From ZC4RG29 sp032907565 (lineage in GTDB: Bacteria; Bacteroidota; Bacteroidia; Cytophagales; Cyclobacteriaceae): a stretch of 31,774 bases of DNA. Under the pieces are notes generated by a model. The model was not told the DNA's origin. It did no database searches and saw only the letters and a list, made by a program, of their open reading frames with translations. The stretch covers positions 1 through 31,774 of the forward strand of contig JAJJPK010000003.1 in the NCBI GenBank assembly GCA_032907565.1, in the 5' to 3' direction. Positions within the stretch are counted from its first letter, which is position 1; every line of letters starts with the position of its first letter. This document shows positions 15,381 through 24,013 of this stretch, piece by piece. The position numbers and the translations under genes are program-made.

Positions 15381-16823
15381 TTGAGCAAGATAAAGCGACT
15401 TGCCGGGGAAACCGCTATCTACGGGCTCGGCAGCATCCTGCCCCGCGTCATCAACTTCGTACTGATCCTGCCGCACACGTCGGTCTTTCATCCGGCTGAA
15501 TATGGTGTCATCACCGACGTGTACGCGTGGGTGGCTTTCCTGAATGTCCTGTACACCTTCGGTATGGAGACCGCCTTCTTCCGTTTTGCAACGAAGGAGG
15601 GAGCAAATCCCAATACGGTGTTCAACACGGCACAGACGGCAGTTACTCTCATTACGCTCGCCTTGTCCACATTCTTTATCGTGTTTGCAGGTCCGCTCGC
15701 GGCGGAAATGGATATACCCGATCATCCGGACTATATCGTTTGGCTTACTTGCATCGTCGCCATTGATGCACTCGTTGCCATTCCATTTGCTCGACTGCGT
15801 CTCGAGAAGAAGGCGACGCGGTTTGCCTTGTTCCGGATCATCAATGTGCTCGTTATTGTAGTCCTCAACTTTTATTTTCTCAAAGTCGATTACGATCCCA
15901 ACATTGGGGTCGCCTATGTGTTCCTTATAAACCTTCTCGCCAATGCGCTTTACATTCTCTTTTTCATTCCGGTATTCATCCGCTGGCGCCCTGCATTTGA
16001 AAAGGGACTCTTCTATGCGATGCTCGTCTATGCGTTTCCTGTGATGCTAACGGGTCTTGCCGGGACAACTAATGAGATGTTTTCGCGGATTACGCTAAGG
16101 GAATGGTTGCCCGAAAACTTTTACCCGGGCAGAAGCAGTTCATACGCACTGGGGGTATTTGGCGCGAACTACAAGTTCGCCGTGTTCATGAACCTCGTGA
16201 TCCAGGCGTTCCGTTTCGCTGCGGAGCCGTTCTTTTTCAGCAATGCACGCGAAAAGAACTCGCGGCACCTGTTTGCGATGGTCAATCATTACTTCGTCGT
16301 GACGTGTTGCATACTCCTGCTTGCGATCGGTGTCAACCTCGACGTACTGAAAATCTTCCTTCGCAGCGAGGCCTACTGGGAAGGGTTGCCCGTCGTGCCG
16401 ATCTTGCTTACCGCGTATCTTTTTCTTGGCATTTACTACAACCTGTCAGTGTGGTTCAAGCTTACGGACCGGACCTACTACGGTACGATCATTTCCCTGG
16501 GAGGGGCGGCGGTTACAATCATCGCCAACTACGTGCTCATTCCGGTCGCCGGATATGTGGGTAGTAGCTGGGCCGCGCTGATCTGTTACTTCTCCGTTGC
16601 CGCCGCGTGCTACCTGACGGGCAAGCGCTTTTATCCGATTCCGTATCGCGTGGGAACCGACCTGGCATACATCGTACTGACCGTCCTGTTGGTGTACGGT
16701 GTCAACGCGCTCCCCTTCGAAGGCGTGGCCGCATTCGTCGTCCACAACGTCATCGTGCTGGCAGTTGCGGGACTGGTATTTCTGGGGGAGCGCAAAGGGT
16801 TGAAAGAGGCGGTAAACCTCTGA
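15381..16823 (+). CDS. Oligosaccharide/lipopolysaccharide flippase (MATE/MOP superfamily, Wzx-like)
   Basis: A 480-residue integral membrane protein with about 12-14 hydrophobic helices from residue 8 to the end, as in polysaccharide flippases that move lipid-linked sugars across the inner membrane. The start KIKRLAGETAIYGLGSILPR followed by FVLILPHTSVFHPAEYGVITD is the typical family N-terminus. The start codon is TTG at 15381, directly after the crotonase stop; AAGGAG 7 bases upstream is a good ribosome-binding site and supports it. The lipid-linked substrate is unknown, and there are no glycosyltransferases beside it in the window, so it may be a housekeeping envelope flippase. It is followed by a stable-looking hairpin. 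Confidence 0.88.
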   Translation: MSKIKRLAGETAIYGLGSILPRVINFVLILPHTSVFHPAEYGVITDVYAWVAFLNVLYTFGMETAFFRFATKEGANPNTVFNTAQTAVTLITLALSTFFIVFAGPLAAEMDIPDHPDYIVWLTCIVAIDALVAIPFARLRLEKKATRFALFRIINVLVIVVLNFYFLKVDYDPNIGVAYVFLINLLANALYILFFIPVFIRWRPAFEKGLFYAMLVYAFPVMLTGLAGTTNEMFSRITLREWLPENFYPGRSSSYALGVFGANYKFAVFMNLVIQAFRFAAEPFFFSNAREKNSRHLFAMVNHYFVVTCCILLLAIGVNLDVLKIFLRSEAYWEGLPVVPILLTAYLFLGIYYNLSVWFKLTDRTYYGTIISLGGAAVTIIANYVLIPVAGYVGSSWAALICYFSVAAACYLTGKRFYPIPYRVGTDLAYIVLTVLLVYGVNALPFEGVAAFVVHNVIVLAVAGLVFLGERKGLKEAVNL

Positions 16824-16826
16824 TCC

Positions 16827-16842
16827 CTCCGGTTCGCCGGAG
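16827..16842 (+). terminator. UUCG hairpin just after the flippase stop
   Basis: CTCCGG-TTCG-CCGGAG forms a perfect 6-base-pair stem with a UUCG loop, beginning 3 bases after the flippase stop codon. No T-run follows, so it is not a standard intrinsic terminator; it may be a 3'-end stabiliser or a weak pause site. Confidence 0.4.
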
Positions 16843-16895
16843 AGCGACAGGATGGCCCGGCCGCGGCATAGTCGAAGATTATAGGGATTTTTGCT

Positions 16896-16903
16896 TAATT
16901 TTG
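16896..16903 (+). promoter_or_regulatory. Putative promoter -7 box (TAATTTTG) for the TPR-DUF4292-EnvC operon
   Basis: A full match to TAnnTTTG lies 66 bases upstream of the TPR gene start, in the 146-base gap after the flippase. It would give a leader of about 60 bases. A -33 TTG is not obvious. Confidence 0.4.
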
Positions 16904-16969
16904 TCATCTGACCTTGCATTCTGGAGGCGAATTGGTCGATCAGATCATAGAAGGTAACACGCAGGAACA

Positions 16970-18739
16970 TTGATTGCATTCAGGATCTTGAGCTTTTTCC
17001 TGGTGGGCGTGGCGTTGTGTCTCTTCCATCCGGTAACGTATGGCCAGAAAAAAAAGAAGAGCCAGGAAGAGCAGGCCGCCCACAGCATCCGGCAACGAGA
17101 GGCTGAATTCTATTTCACGGAAGGGGAAAAATACTTCATCCTTGAAGACTACGCCAAGGCCCTCCTGTATTATCAGAAATCCCTCGACGTAGATCCCAAC
17201 AACGCGACCGTTCACTACAAAATCGCCGAGGTCCTGTCGCGCAGCCAGCGTCAGGACGACATGATGAAGGCCGTTGCCAGTATAGAAACGGCCCTGCGGC
17301 TCGAACAGCACAACAAATACTTTTACCTGCTGGGGGTAAACATCTACAACAGCCTCGCGCGCTTCGACAAGGCAGCTGAGTTGTATGAGACCATGATGAA
17401 GCAGGTCCCGGGCACTGAGGAATACCTCTACGATCTCGCCGTGGTATACCAGTACAGCAAGAAACCTGCGGAGGCCATTCGCGTGTATGATCGGGCGGAA
17501 GCAATATTTGGCGTCAATGAAATATCATCGGTTCAGAAGCTGCGGCTGTACCTTGAGCAGGGTAAAGTGGAACAAGCCATTGCCGAAGGGGAAAAGCTGC
17601 TCGAGGCCTATCCCGATGACGAGCGCTACGCAATGGGGTTTGCGGACGTGATGTCAAAGAATGGACAGCTTCCCGTGGCCATACAGTACCTTGAAAAGTT
17701 TGTGGAAGAAAATCCCGATGCGGGCAACGCCAAAATGCTTCTCGCCGGTTTTTACCGCGACACGAAGGAGGAAGCCAAAGCGCGGACAATGCTGACCGAA
17801 CTCTTTGACGATCCCTCTGTCGAACAGGGCAGCAAGCTGATCATCCTGGGGGCGTACAATACGGAACTACACCAGAACCGGATGCGGAATCAGCCCGATC
17901 CGGACAAGGAGGCTTACGTATTGTCGCTGTATGAAAAGCTCGTCGCCATGTATCCCGGCAGTGCCGACGTGTACGTTGTAGGGGGCGACCTTTACCTCTC
18001 AACAGGGCGCAACAGCGAAGCCGTCAATGCGTATCAGCAGGCCATCCGCGCGGGCGATGTGTCATTCGAGGTATGGCAGAACCTGATCTACCTGGAAACG
18101 CAACTCAATCAATTCGACAACGTCATTCGCCACTCAGACGAAGCCCTTGAAATGTTCCCTAATCAGGGGATGCTGTACTATTTCAACGGGTATGCCCACC
18201 TGCGTAAACGGCACTACGAGGAGGCTTCAGTGGCCCTGGAACAGGCACGAAAGATCATTACAGATGACGTCAACCTGCTGGGGGAAATTCACGGTATGCT
18301 GGGCGACGTGTACAACTGGCTAAAGGAATACGAAAAATCAGATCAGGCCTATGAGGAGGCGTTGCGGCTCAAGCCTGACAATGACGTTGTACTGAACAAT
18401 TACAGCTACTTCCTGGCCTTGCGCAAGGCCAATCTGGAAAAGGCCGAACGGATGTCGACCCAACTGGTCCGGGATAACCCGGACAACGCAATATACCTTG
18501 ACACACACGCCTGGGTCCTCTATGCCAGGGAAAAGTACAAGGAGGCCCGTAAGGTAATGGAGCGCGCCCTCGCCACCGGGAACGCAAACGCGACGCATTT
18601 TGAACATTATGGCGATATTTTGTTTAAGTTAGGGGATGTGAACGGAGCAGTTGTACAGTGGGAAAAAGCAAAGCAGGCCGATGCGGACAACAACGAACTG
18701 CTAAACAAGAAAATCGCCAACCGGAAAATCTATGAATAG
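16970..18739 (+). CDS. Exported tetratricopeptide-repeat protein
   Basis: A 589-residue protein with a signal peptide (about residues 1-26, LSFFLVGVALCLFHPVTYGQ) and a lysine-rich stretch. From about residue 40 to the C-terminus there are TPR units, for example AEFYFTEGEKYFILEDYAKALLYYQ, AVNAYQQAIRAGDVSFEVWQ, YEKSDQAYEEALRLKPDN and YKEARKVMERALATGNANATH. TPR arrays mediate protein contacts; a periplasmic envelope scaffold is the likely setting. The start is TTG at 16970, the first start after an in-frame stop at 16955, with AGGA 5 bases before it. Its stop overlaps the start of the DUF4292 lipoprotein gene by 8 bases, implying coupled translation and a shared process. Confidence 0.87.
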   Translation: MIAFRILSFFLVGVALCLFHPVTYGQKKKKSQEEQAAHSIRQREAEFYFTEGEKYFILEDYAKALLYYQKSLDVDPNNATVHYKIAEVLSRSQRQDDMMKAVASIETALRLEQHNKYFYLLGVNIYNSLARFDKAAELYETMMKQVPGTEEYLYDLAVVYQYSKKPAEAIRVYDRAEAIFGVNEISSVQKLRLYLEQGKVEQAIAEGEKLLEAYPDDERYAMGFADVMSKNGQLPVAIQYLEKFVEENPDAGNAKMLLAGFYRDTKEEAKARTMLTELFDDPSVEQGSKLIILGAYNTELHQNRMRNQPDPDKEAYVLSLYEKLVAMYPGSADVYVVGGDLYLSTGRNSEAVNAYQQAIRAGDVSFEVWQNLIYLETQLNQFDNVIRHSDEALEMFPNQGMLYYFNGYAHLRKRHYEEASVALEQARKIITDDVNLLGEIHGMLGDVYNWLKEYEKSDQAYEEALRLKPDNDVVLNNYSYFLALRKANLEKAERMSTQLVRDNPDNAIYLDTHAWVLYAREKYKEARKVMERALATGNANATHFEHYGDILFKLGDVNGAVVQWEKAKQADADNNELLNKKIANRKIYE

Positions 18740-19487
18740 GCTTCCCAGGCTTTTGTTGTATTGCCTGCCACTTGTGTTGGCAGCATGCAGCAAGAAGCTG
18801 ACCGTAACACCAACGGTCGGCACTCCACGACCCGAGTTGGCCATTGATCAGTTAGACTTCGATTATTTTCAGGGCAAGGCTCGGATGGTCTTGCGCGACG
18901 GTAGTAAGGTGCGGGACGTAAAAACCAACATCCGGATCCGTAAGGACAGTGTGATCTGGATGTCGTTTTCCGTAATTGGTGTTCAGGGTGGAAAAGCTTT
19001 GATCAACCACGATTCGATCACCATTGTCAACAATGTCGATAACGAATACTTTGTCTTCGAGTACGACGAGTTGTCGCGACGATTCAATTTCGATATCAAC
19101 TACGACGTGGTGCAGGCAGCCATGCTCGGCAATCTCGTAATGGAGCGGACGAGCGACGACCTCGTAGAACAGCTGGCATCCATGTTTGTGCTGAAACAAC
19201 AATTAGGTACAGTTGACGTTATTAACTACGTCAATGCCGCCAGCATGAAGGTGGAAAAAGTGGAGCTACGGGAGAGTGATTCCAACAATTCGCTCACAAT
19301 CGACTATTCGAACTTCCAGCTGGTTGGCGACAAGATATTCCCGTATAACGGAACTATCAACTTGTTGTACAAAACACCCGCTGGCCTTATTAATACAACA
19401 ATTATCTTTGAATACAGTAAAGCGGAAATTGAAGACAAGGAACTGAAGTTCCCCTTTAATATACCCAGGAAGTATGTTCGCAGGTAG
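18732..19487 (+). CDS. DUF4292 lipoprotein (possible LolB-like)
   Basis: A 251-residue protein with a lipoprotein signal (MNRLPRLLLYCLPLVLAAC, lipobox LAAC, Cys19). The body matches the Bacteroidota DUF4292 family: a start of antiparallel strands (FDYFQGKARMVLRDGSKVRD, NIRIRKDSVIWMSFSVIGVQ), then SITIVNNVDNEYFVFEYDEL and a helical insert before C-terminal strands. The pattern resembles the half-barrel LolA/LolB fold that binds lipoprotein acyl chains. A LolB-like function is therefore an inference from fold resemblance and its lipoprotein nature. The residues after the cysteine (SKKLTV) lack the acidic surface-export signal, fitting a periplasm-facing anchor. It overlaps both neighbours (8 bases upstream, 14 downstream), so it is tightly coupled to the TPR and EnvC-like genes. 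Confidence 0.85.
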   Translation: MNRLPRLLLYCLPLVLAACSKKLTVTPTVGTPRPELAIDQLDFDYFQGKARMVLRDGSKVRDVKTNIRIRKDSVIWMSFSVIGVQGGKALINHDSITIVNNVDNEYFVFEYDELSRRFNFDINYDVVQAAMLGNLVMERTSDDLVEQLASMFVLKQQLGTVDVINYVNAASMKVEKVELRESDSNNSLTIDYSNFQLVGDKIFPYNGTINLLYKTPAGLINTTIIFEYSKAEIEDKELKFPFNIPRKYVRR

Positions 19488-20655
19488 AGGAGTACTGGTA
19501 GTGCTATTTTTTTGCCTCCTGTCAATACCGCCGGCCTTTGGCCAAAAAAGCAAGGCGCAACTACAGAAGGAAAAGCAGCGCAATCTTGCCCGCATCAAGG
19601 AAGTGGAGGGCATCCTGTCGGAGACGGTTGAAAGAAAGGCCAACTCCATGGGAGAGCTCAATGCGCTCAATCAGCGCATCCGTCAGCAGGAAAACCTTAT
19701 CAATTCGATCCGGGGTGAGATTGGTCTTCTCGACGGGGAGATCAGTGAAAACAACGACATCATAGAAGCGTTGGAGAAAGATCTGCAACGCCTGCGAAAG
19801 GAGTTCGCCGACATGTTGTATACGGCGCAAAAGACGCACAACAGCATTTCACCGTTATCGTTCCTCTTCTCATCACAATCACTTAACGACCTCTTGACAC
19901 GGCTTCGGTACATGGAGCAGTACGCGCAGGCCCGGAACCTCCAGGCAAAGCAGATCGTCAAAGTGCAAGACGAACTGGCGAGTCAGGTGAAGGAGATCGA
20001 AGGCAAGCGCTCGGAGATGCAAACACTCCTCAACGAGCAGATGGCCGAGAGCCGAAACCTTGCCGAACTCAAGAAGAAACAAAACAACCTCGTGAGGACG
20101 CTGGCAAAAGAGGAGCGGAAGTTGCGCAGCGACCTGGAGAGCACCAAGAAGACCATCGCGATGCTCGATAAGAAAATCGAGGAAATCATTCGCGAAGAAA
20201 TGGCGCGCGCGAAGCGCGAGGCGTCAAAAGAAGCCGTCGCCCTCTCCTCCAATTTTGAAGAGAACAAATCCAAGTTCTCCTATCCCGTGTCGGGATTTGT
20301 ATCGCTGGGGTTCGGACGCCAGAGCCACCCTGTGTTGAAAGGTGTCATTCTCCAAAATGAGGGCGTGAACATTCAGACCAAGAAAGGGGAAAAGGTAAGG
20401 TCCATCTTTGAGGGTGAGGTTCGCGCGGTGGCGGTCATGCCCACCATCGGGAACTCCGTCATCATTAACCATGGAAATTATTTTACCGTATACTCTGGCC
20501 TGAAGGAGGTATTCGTCCGGACAGGCCAAAAAGTCTCCACAAACCAGGAAATCGGCGAAGTGATGACCAACAGCGAAGGTGTTTCCGAGTTGCGGTTCCG
20601 CATTTACAAGGACCGAACCCCGCTCGATCCGCAGCAGTGGCTGGGCCGTCTCTGA
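19474..20655 (+). CDS. EnvC-like murein hydrolase activator (degenerate LytM/M23 domain with coiled coil)
   Basis: A 393-residue exported protein: signal peptide (residues about 1-24), a long coiled coil (about 25-265, rich in Lys/Glu/Leu/Gln heptads), and a C-terminal LytM/M23 domain (about 272-393). The domain starts FSYPVSGFVSLGFGRQSHPV and includes GEVRAVAVMPTIGNSVIINHG. Active M23 enzymes have an H-x-G-x-D site and an H-x-H site. Here these read NEGVN and ELRFR, so the zinc ligands are lost. This is the hallmark of EnvC/NlpD-type factors that activate amidases rather than cut peptidoglycan. It likely controls septal or envelope peptidoglycan splitting; the partner amidase is not in the window. 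It begins inside the DUF4292 gene (14-base overlap). Confidence 0.9.
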   Translation: MFAGRGVLVVLFFCLLSIPPAFGQKSKAQLQKEKQRNLARIKEVEGILSETVERKANSMGELNALNQRIRQQENLINSIRGEIGLLDGEISENNDIIEALEKDLQRLRKEFADMLYTAQKTHNSISPLSFLFSSQSLNDLLTRLRYMEQYAQARNLQAKQIVKVQDELASQVKEIEGKRSEMQTLLNEQMAESRNLAELKKKQNNLVRTLAKEERKLRSDLESTKKTIAMLDKKIEEIIREEMARAKREASKEAVALSSNFEENKSKFSYPVSGFVSLGFGRQSHPVLKGVILQNEGVNIQTKKGEKVRSIFEGEVRAVAVMPTIGNSVIINHGNYFTVYSGLKEVFVRTGQKVSTNQEIGEVMTNSEGVSELRFRIYKDRTPLDPQQWLGRL

Positions 20656-20749
20656 TTCCCGCCGCATACGCTGGGTTTTTGCCTTTCCTCACGAATAAAC
20701 ACCGGAAAGTGCACCGTTTTCCTCATTTTTTCGTTCCAACATTATACTC

Positions 20750-20757
20750 TATCTTTA
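20750..20757 (+). promoter_or_regulatory. Near-consensus promoter -7 box (TATCTTTA) upstream of tatA
   Basis: TATCTTTA matches five of six fixed positions of TAnnTTTG and lies 19 bases before the tatA ATG, in the 121-base gap after the EnvC-like gene. It is probably the promoter for tatA-gatA and perhaps the following transglycosylase. Confidence 0.3.
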
Positions 20758-20776
20758 CATCCTTAATCATCACTTT

Positions 20777-20989
20777 ATGAACGGAATATTGTTAATCGGG
20801 ATGCCGGGAATGGGCGAATGGATTCTCATCGGGCTCGTCGTGTTAATTTTCTTCGGCGCGAAAAAGATCCCTGAATTTGCGAAGGGTTTGGGACGCGGCA
20901 TTCGCGAGTTCAAAGACGCCGTCAGCGACGTAAAAAAGGAAGTCGACCAGGCCGGCAAGGAGGTTGAAAAACTGGAAGAGCGAAAATAA
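20777..20989 (+). CDS. tatA: Sec-independent translocase subunit TatA
   Basis: A 70-residue TatA/E protein of the twin-arginine export system, which forms the pore-like assemblies that move folded proteins across the inner membrane. It has a short N-terminus, one membrane helix (about residues 14-28, WILIGLVVLIFFG), the conserved hinge FGAKKIPEFAKGLGRGIREFKDAV and a charged amphipathic tail. Length and motifs are typical. tatC is not in the window. Its stop codon is directly followed by the GTG start of gatA, so the two are co-transcribed. Confidence 0.95.
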   Translation: MNGILLIGMPGMGEWILIGLVVLIFFGAKKIPEFAKGLGRGIREFKDAVSDVKKEVDQAGKEVEKLEERK

Positions 20990-22429
20990 GTGCACACACA
21001 CGCCACCCTTCGTGACATTCAACACGAACTGAAGCGCGGCGCTCTATCCTGTAAGGCCCTAGTCAGGCATCACCTGGACAACATCCATACGCACGCTCAT
21101 CTGAACGCTTTCCTTAGCGTTTACGAAGAGGAGGCACTCGCACGTGCGGAGCAGATCGATCAGAAAATTAAATCGAACACCGCCGGCAAGCTAGCCGGGC
21201 TTGTAGTCGGCATAAAAGACGTCCTATCCTACAAAGATCACCCCCTGCAGGCAGGCAGCAGGATTCTCGATGGTTTTATTGCTCAGTACACGGCAACCGC
21301 GGTGCAGCGGTTGCTTGATGAGGACGCCATTATTATCGGCCGCCAGAATTGCGACGAGTTTGCCATGGGCTCGTCCAATGAAAACTCAGCGTTCGGACCA
21401 GCGCTGAACCCGGCAGATCCCACGCGCGTACCCGGAGGCTCTTCCGGCGGATCCGCCGTAGCCGTCGCCGCCGGCATGTGCCGGATATCCCTCGGATCAG
21501 ACACCGGAGGGTCTGTCCGCCAACCCGCCGCGTTTTGCGGCGTCATCGGCCTTAAACCAACATACTCACGCATCTCCCGCCACGGGCTGGTTGCCTACGG
21601 TTCATCGTTCGACTGCATTGGCATATTCGGTACCGCTATCGAAGACATCGCCCTCGTACTGGAAGTAGTTGCAGGAGCGGACGCATTCGACAGCACCGTA
21701 TCGCGCAAAGCTGTACCATCGTACGTCCGGGAAATGGAAGCCGAACCGGAAAAGAAATACCGCGTGGCTTACATGGAAGGTCTTGAAGACGCGCCCGGTA
21801 TCCAACCGGAAATTCGAAGGAACCTGGTAGCACGGTTGGAACAAGTTCGCGCCTCCGGCCACACCGTTGAGCCTGTGGCGTTGCCGTTCACCGAGTACGT
21901 ACTCCCTACCTATTATATACTGGCTACGGCCGAAGCCAGCTCCAACCTCGCTCGCTATGATGGGGTACGATACGGATACCGAAGCCCTGCCGCCCACGAC
22001 CTCCATACGCTGTACAAGAAGACGCGATCGGAAGGCTTCGGCAAAGAAGTACAGCGCCGGATTCTTCTTGGCACCTTCGTTCTGAGTGCCAGCTACTACG
22101 ATGCATACTATATCAAAGCCCAGAAGGTACGGCGAATCATACGGGATAAAATGAAGGAAATCCTTCACATGTATGATTTCATGATTATGCCAATTACCCC
22201 TACTACAGCGTTTAAACTGGGGGAACACGCGGGAAATCCGGTGGAAATGTACCTGGCAGACCTGTTTTCCGTACAGGCCAACGTTGCCGGAATTCCGGCA
22301 ATTTCGTTACCTTGTGGGTCTGATAATTCGGGTTTGCCGGTCGGAATGCAGGTTTTGACCGATGACTTCGAAGAGTCCAAACTTTTTCATTTTTCCAGGG
22401 ATATTATGAGGATGGATCCCGGACGGTAA
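20990..22429 (+). CDS. gatA: Glutamyl-tRNA(Gln) amidotransferase subunit A (amidase)
   Basis: It releases ammonia from glutamine for transamidation of misacylated Glu-tRNA(Gln) as part of GatCAB. The 479-residue amidase-signature protein has the Ser-cisSer-Lys triad: K76 in VVGIKDVL, S151 in GGSSGGSA and S175 in GSDTGGSVRQPA, with the GatA-typical QNCDEFAMGSSNENSAFGP between (about 119-137). The C-terminal PITPTTAFKLGEHAGNP segment and AGIPAISLPCG are also standard. The start is GTG at 20990, immediately after the tatA stop. gatB and gatC are elsewhere. A generic amidase is the alternative, but the motifs favour GatA. Confidence 0.94.
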   Translation: MHTHATLRDIQHELKRGALSCKALVRHHLDNIHTHAHLNAFLSVYEEEALARAEQIDQKIKSNTAGKLAGLVVGIKDVLSYKDHPLQAGSRILDGFIAQYTATAVQRLLDEDAIIIGRQNCDEFAMGSSNENSAFGPALNPADPTRVPGGSSGGSAVAVAAGMCRISLGSDTGGSVRQPAAFCGVIGLKPTYSRISRHGLVAYGSSFDCIGIFGTAIEDIALVLEVVAGADAFDSTVSRKAVPSYVREMEAEPEKKYRVAYMEGLEDAPGIQPEIRRNLVARLEQVRASGHTVEPVALPFTEYVLPTYYILATAEASSNLARYDGVRYGYRSPAAHDLHTLYKKTRSEGFGKEVQRRILLGTFVLSASYYDAYYIKAQKVRRIIRDKMKEILHMYDFMIMPITPTTAFKLGEHAGNPVEMYLADLFSVQANVAGIPAISLPCGSDNSGLPVGMQVLTDDFEESKLFHFSRDIMRMDPGR

Positions 22430-22450
22430 GCGACAGAGATAAAAGAGGAA

Positions 22451-23932
22451 ATGCGTAGGGGAATACTTTTTTTACTGGCGATCTGTGGGATCCATGCCGC
22501 CACGGCACAGGAGATCCCCGACGAAATGGCCCTTCGGTTAGATTCCCTTTCCCTGACGGCGGGGGATTCCGTGCAAGTCGACTCTTTGGAGGTCGCCGCC
22601 GCAGAACAGGAAATCCTGTCTAAAGAGGACACGGCCGATTTTGTATACTTTGCCGCACCCGCAGATCTGGAATACATTCCCGGCGACGACAGTCCCGCAC
22701 TGATACGCGACCGCCTCGCCTGCATCGAAGGAGAGATTCCCCTCCACTACAACGAACGGGTACACGCGTTTATCAATTATTTCACGGTCAAGGATCGCGA
22801 TTACACGCGGCTCATGATGCGCCGCAAGAATCTTTACTTCCCCATTTTTGAACGGTACCTGGCAAAGTACGGCCTTCCCGATGAATTGAAATACCTTTCG
22901 ATCATTGAATCAGCGCTTAATCCCCGGGCTGTGTCGCGGGTTTCCGCGGTGGGCTTGTGGCAGTTTATGTCCGCGACCGGCAGGTTTTATGGCCTGCATC
23001 AGGACTGGTACCTGGATGAGCGAATGGACCCCGAAAAGGCGACGGACGCTGCGTGTCGCTACCTTCGCGACCTGCACCGAATGTTCAACGACTGGGAACT
23101 TGCCCTGGCCGCATACAACACAGGACCCGGAAATGTACGGCGTGCCATTCGCCGTTCCGGATACAAAAAGACGTTTTGGGAGATCTACAACTACCTGCCT
23201 CGCGAAACACGCTCCTACGTTCCGCAGTTTGTCGCGATGATCTATACGCTCAACTACCTGGATCAACACAATTTCATCGATGAAGGTCAGGAAATGCTGA
23301 TGGATGCCGACACGCTGATAGTAAGTCGCTACCTCCACTTCGAGACGTTTGCAAAACTTACCGGCGTATGCCTGGAAGACATGCAGAAGCTGAACCCCTC
23401 CGTTAAACACAACGCCCTACCCAATACACAAAAACCATACGTAATACACGTTCCCTTATTGGCTAAGGAACAACTGGAACAGAATCGTTTCGCTATACTC
23501 GATTCTGCTTCGAAAGTCGGGAAGAAGGAACTTGAAATGCTGGCGCGCAATACACCGGGCAGCACGTACGGTCGCGACCGCATCGTATATAAAGTGCGTA
23601 GCGGGGACGTACTCGGCTCAATCGCACTCCGCTACGGTGTTCGCGTAAGCGATATCAAGAAGTGGAATAATCTCAACAGCAATATGATTCGTGTGGGTCA
23701 GCGCCTCAATATCTGGCTGAAACCCTCGCAGTCTACTACCGTGGCCTCTGCACGGACCTCTACCACTCCCACTCCTATACCCGATTCCAAGACCTACGTC
23801 GTACAGCCGGGCGACACCCTTTGGGACATTTCACGGAAATTTGAAGGGGTTACGATCGAGAAACTGAAATCCCTCAACAATCTCACTGGCAACAAGATTC
23901 ACGCCGGACAAAAGCTGGTATTAGGAATTTAG
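22451..23932 (+). CDS. Membrane-bound-type lytic murein transglycosylase with two LysM domains (MltD-like)
   Basis: It cleaves the glycan strand of peptidoglycan, forming 1,6-anhydro ends. The 493-residue protein has a signal peptide (about 1-20, AATAQ), a linker, then an SLT domain (about 135-260). The catalytic glutamate is E153 in YLSIIESALNP, followed by the family signatures SAVGLWQFMSATGRFYG, LALAAYNTGPGNVRRAI and YVPQFVAMIYTL. Two LysM peptidoglycan-binding repeats follow, at about 376-422 (VRSGDVLGSIALRYGV) and 446-493 (VQPGDTLWDISRKFEG). No lipobox is seen, so it is probably a soluble periplasmic form of the MltD layout. It starts 21 bases after gatA. Confidence 0.93.
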   Translation: MRRGILFLLAICGIHAATAQEIPDEMALRLDSLSLTAGDSVQVDSLEVAAAEQEILSKEDTADFVYFAAPADLEYIPGDDSPALIRDRLACIEGEIPLHYNERVHAFINYFTVKDRDYTRLMMRRKNLYFPIFERYLAKYGLPDELKYLSIIESALNPRAVSRVSAVGLWQFMSATGRFYGLHQDWYLDERMDPEKATDAACRYLRDLHRMFNDWELALAAYNTGPGNVRRAIRRSGYKKTFWEIYNYLPRETRSYVPQFVAMIYTLNYLDQHNFIDEGQEMLMDADTLIVSRYLHFETFAKLTGVCLEDMQKLNPSVKHNALPNTQKPYVIHVPLLAKEQLEQNRFAILDSASKVGKKELEMLARNTPGSTYGRDRIVYKVRSGDVLGSIALRYGVRVSDIKKWNNLNSNMIRVGQRLNIWLKPSQSTTVASARTSTTPTPIPDSKTYVVQPGDTLWDISRKFEGVTIEKLKSLNNLTGNKIHAGQKLVLGI

Positions 23933-24013
23933 TTAAGTTTAAGGCGGCGCCTCGCCCCTGCGCAGCGTGACTATTGCCTAACCTTCGCATTATTTCCTAA
24001 AAACGCTGACACC

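Noticed and set aside
14925..15725. 266-codon minus-strand frame across the crotonase-flippase junction
   Set aside because: Both plus-strand genes are unmistakable; the minus frame spans their junction and encodes no coherent protein.
23942..23952. AGGCGGCGCCT palindrome as a terminator after the transglycosylase gene
   Set aside because: The stem is only four pairs with a three-base loop and there is no T-run after it.
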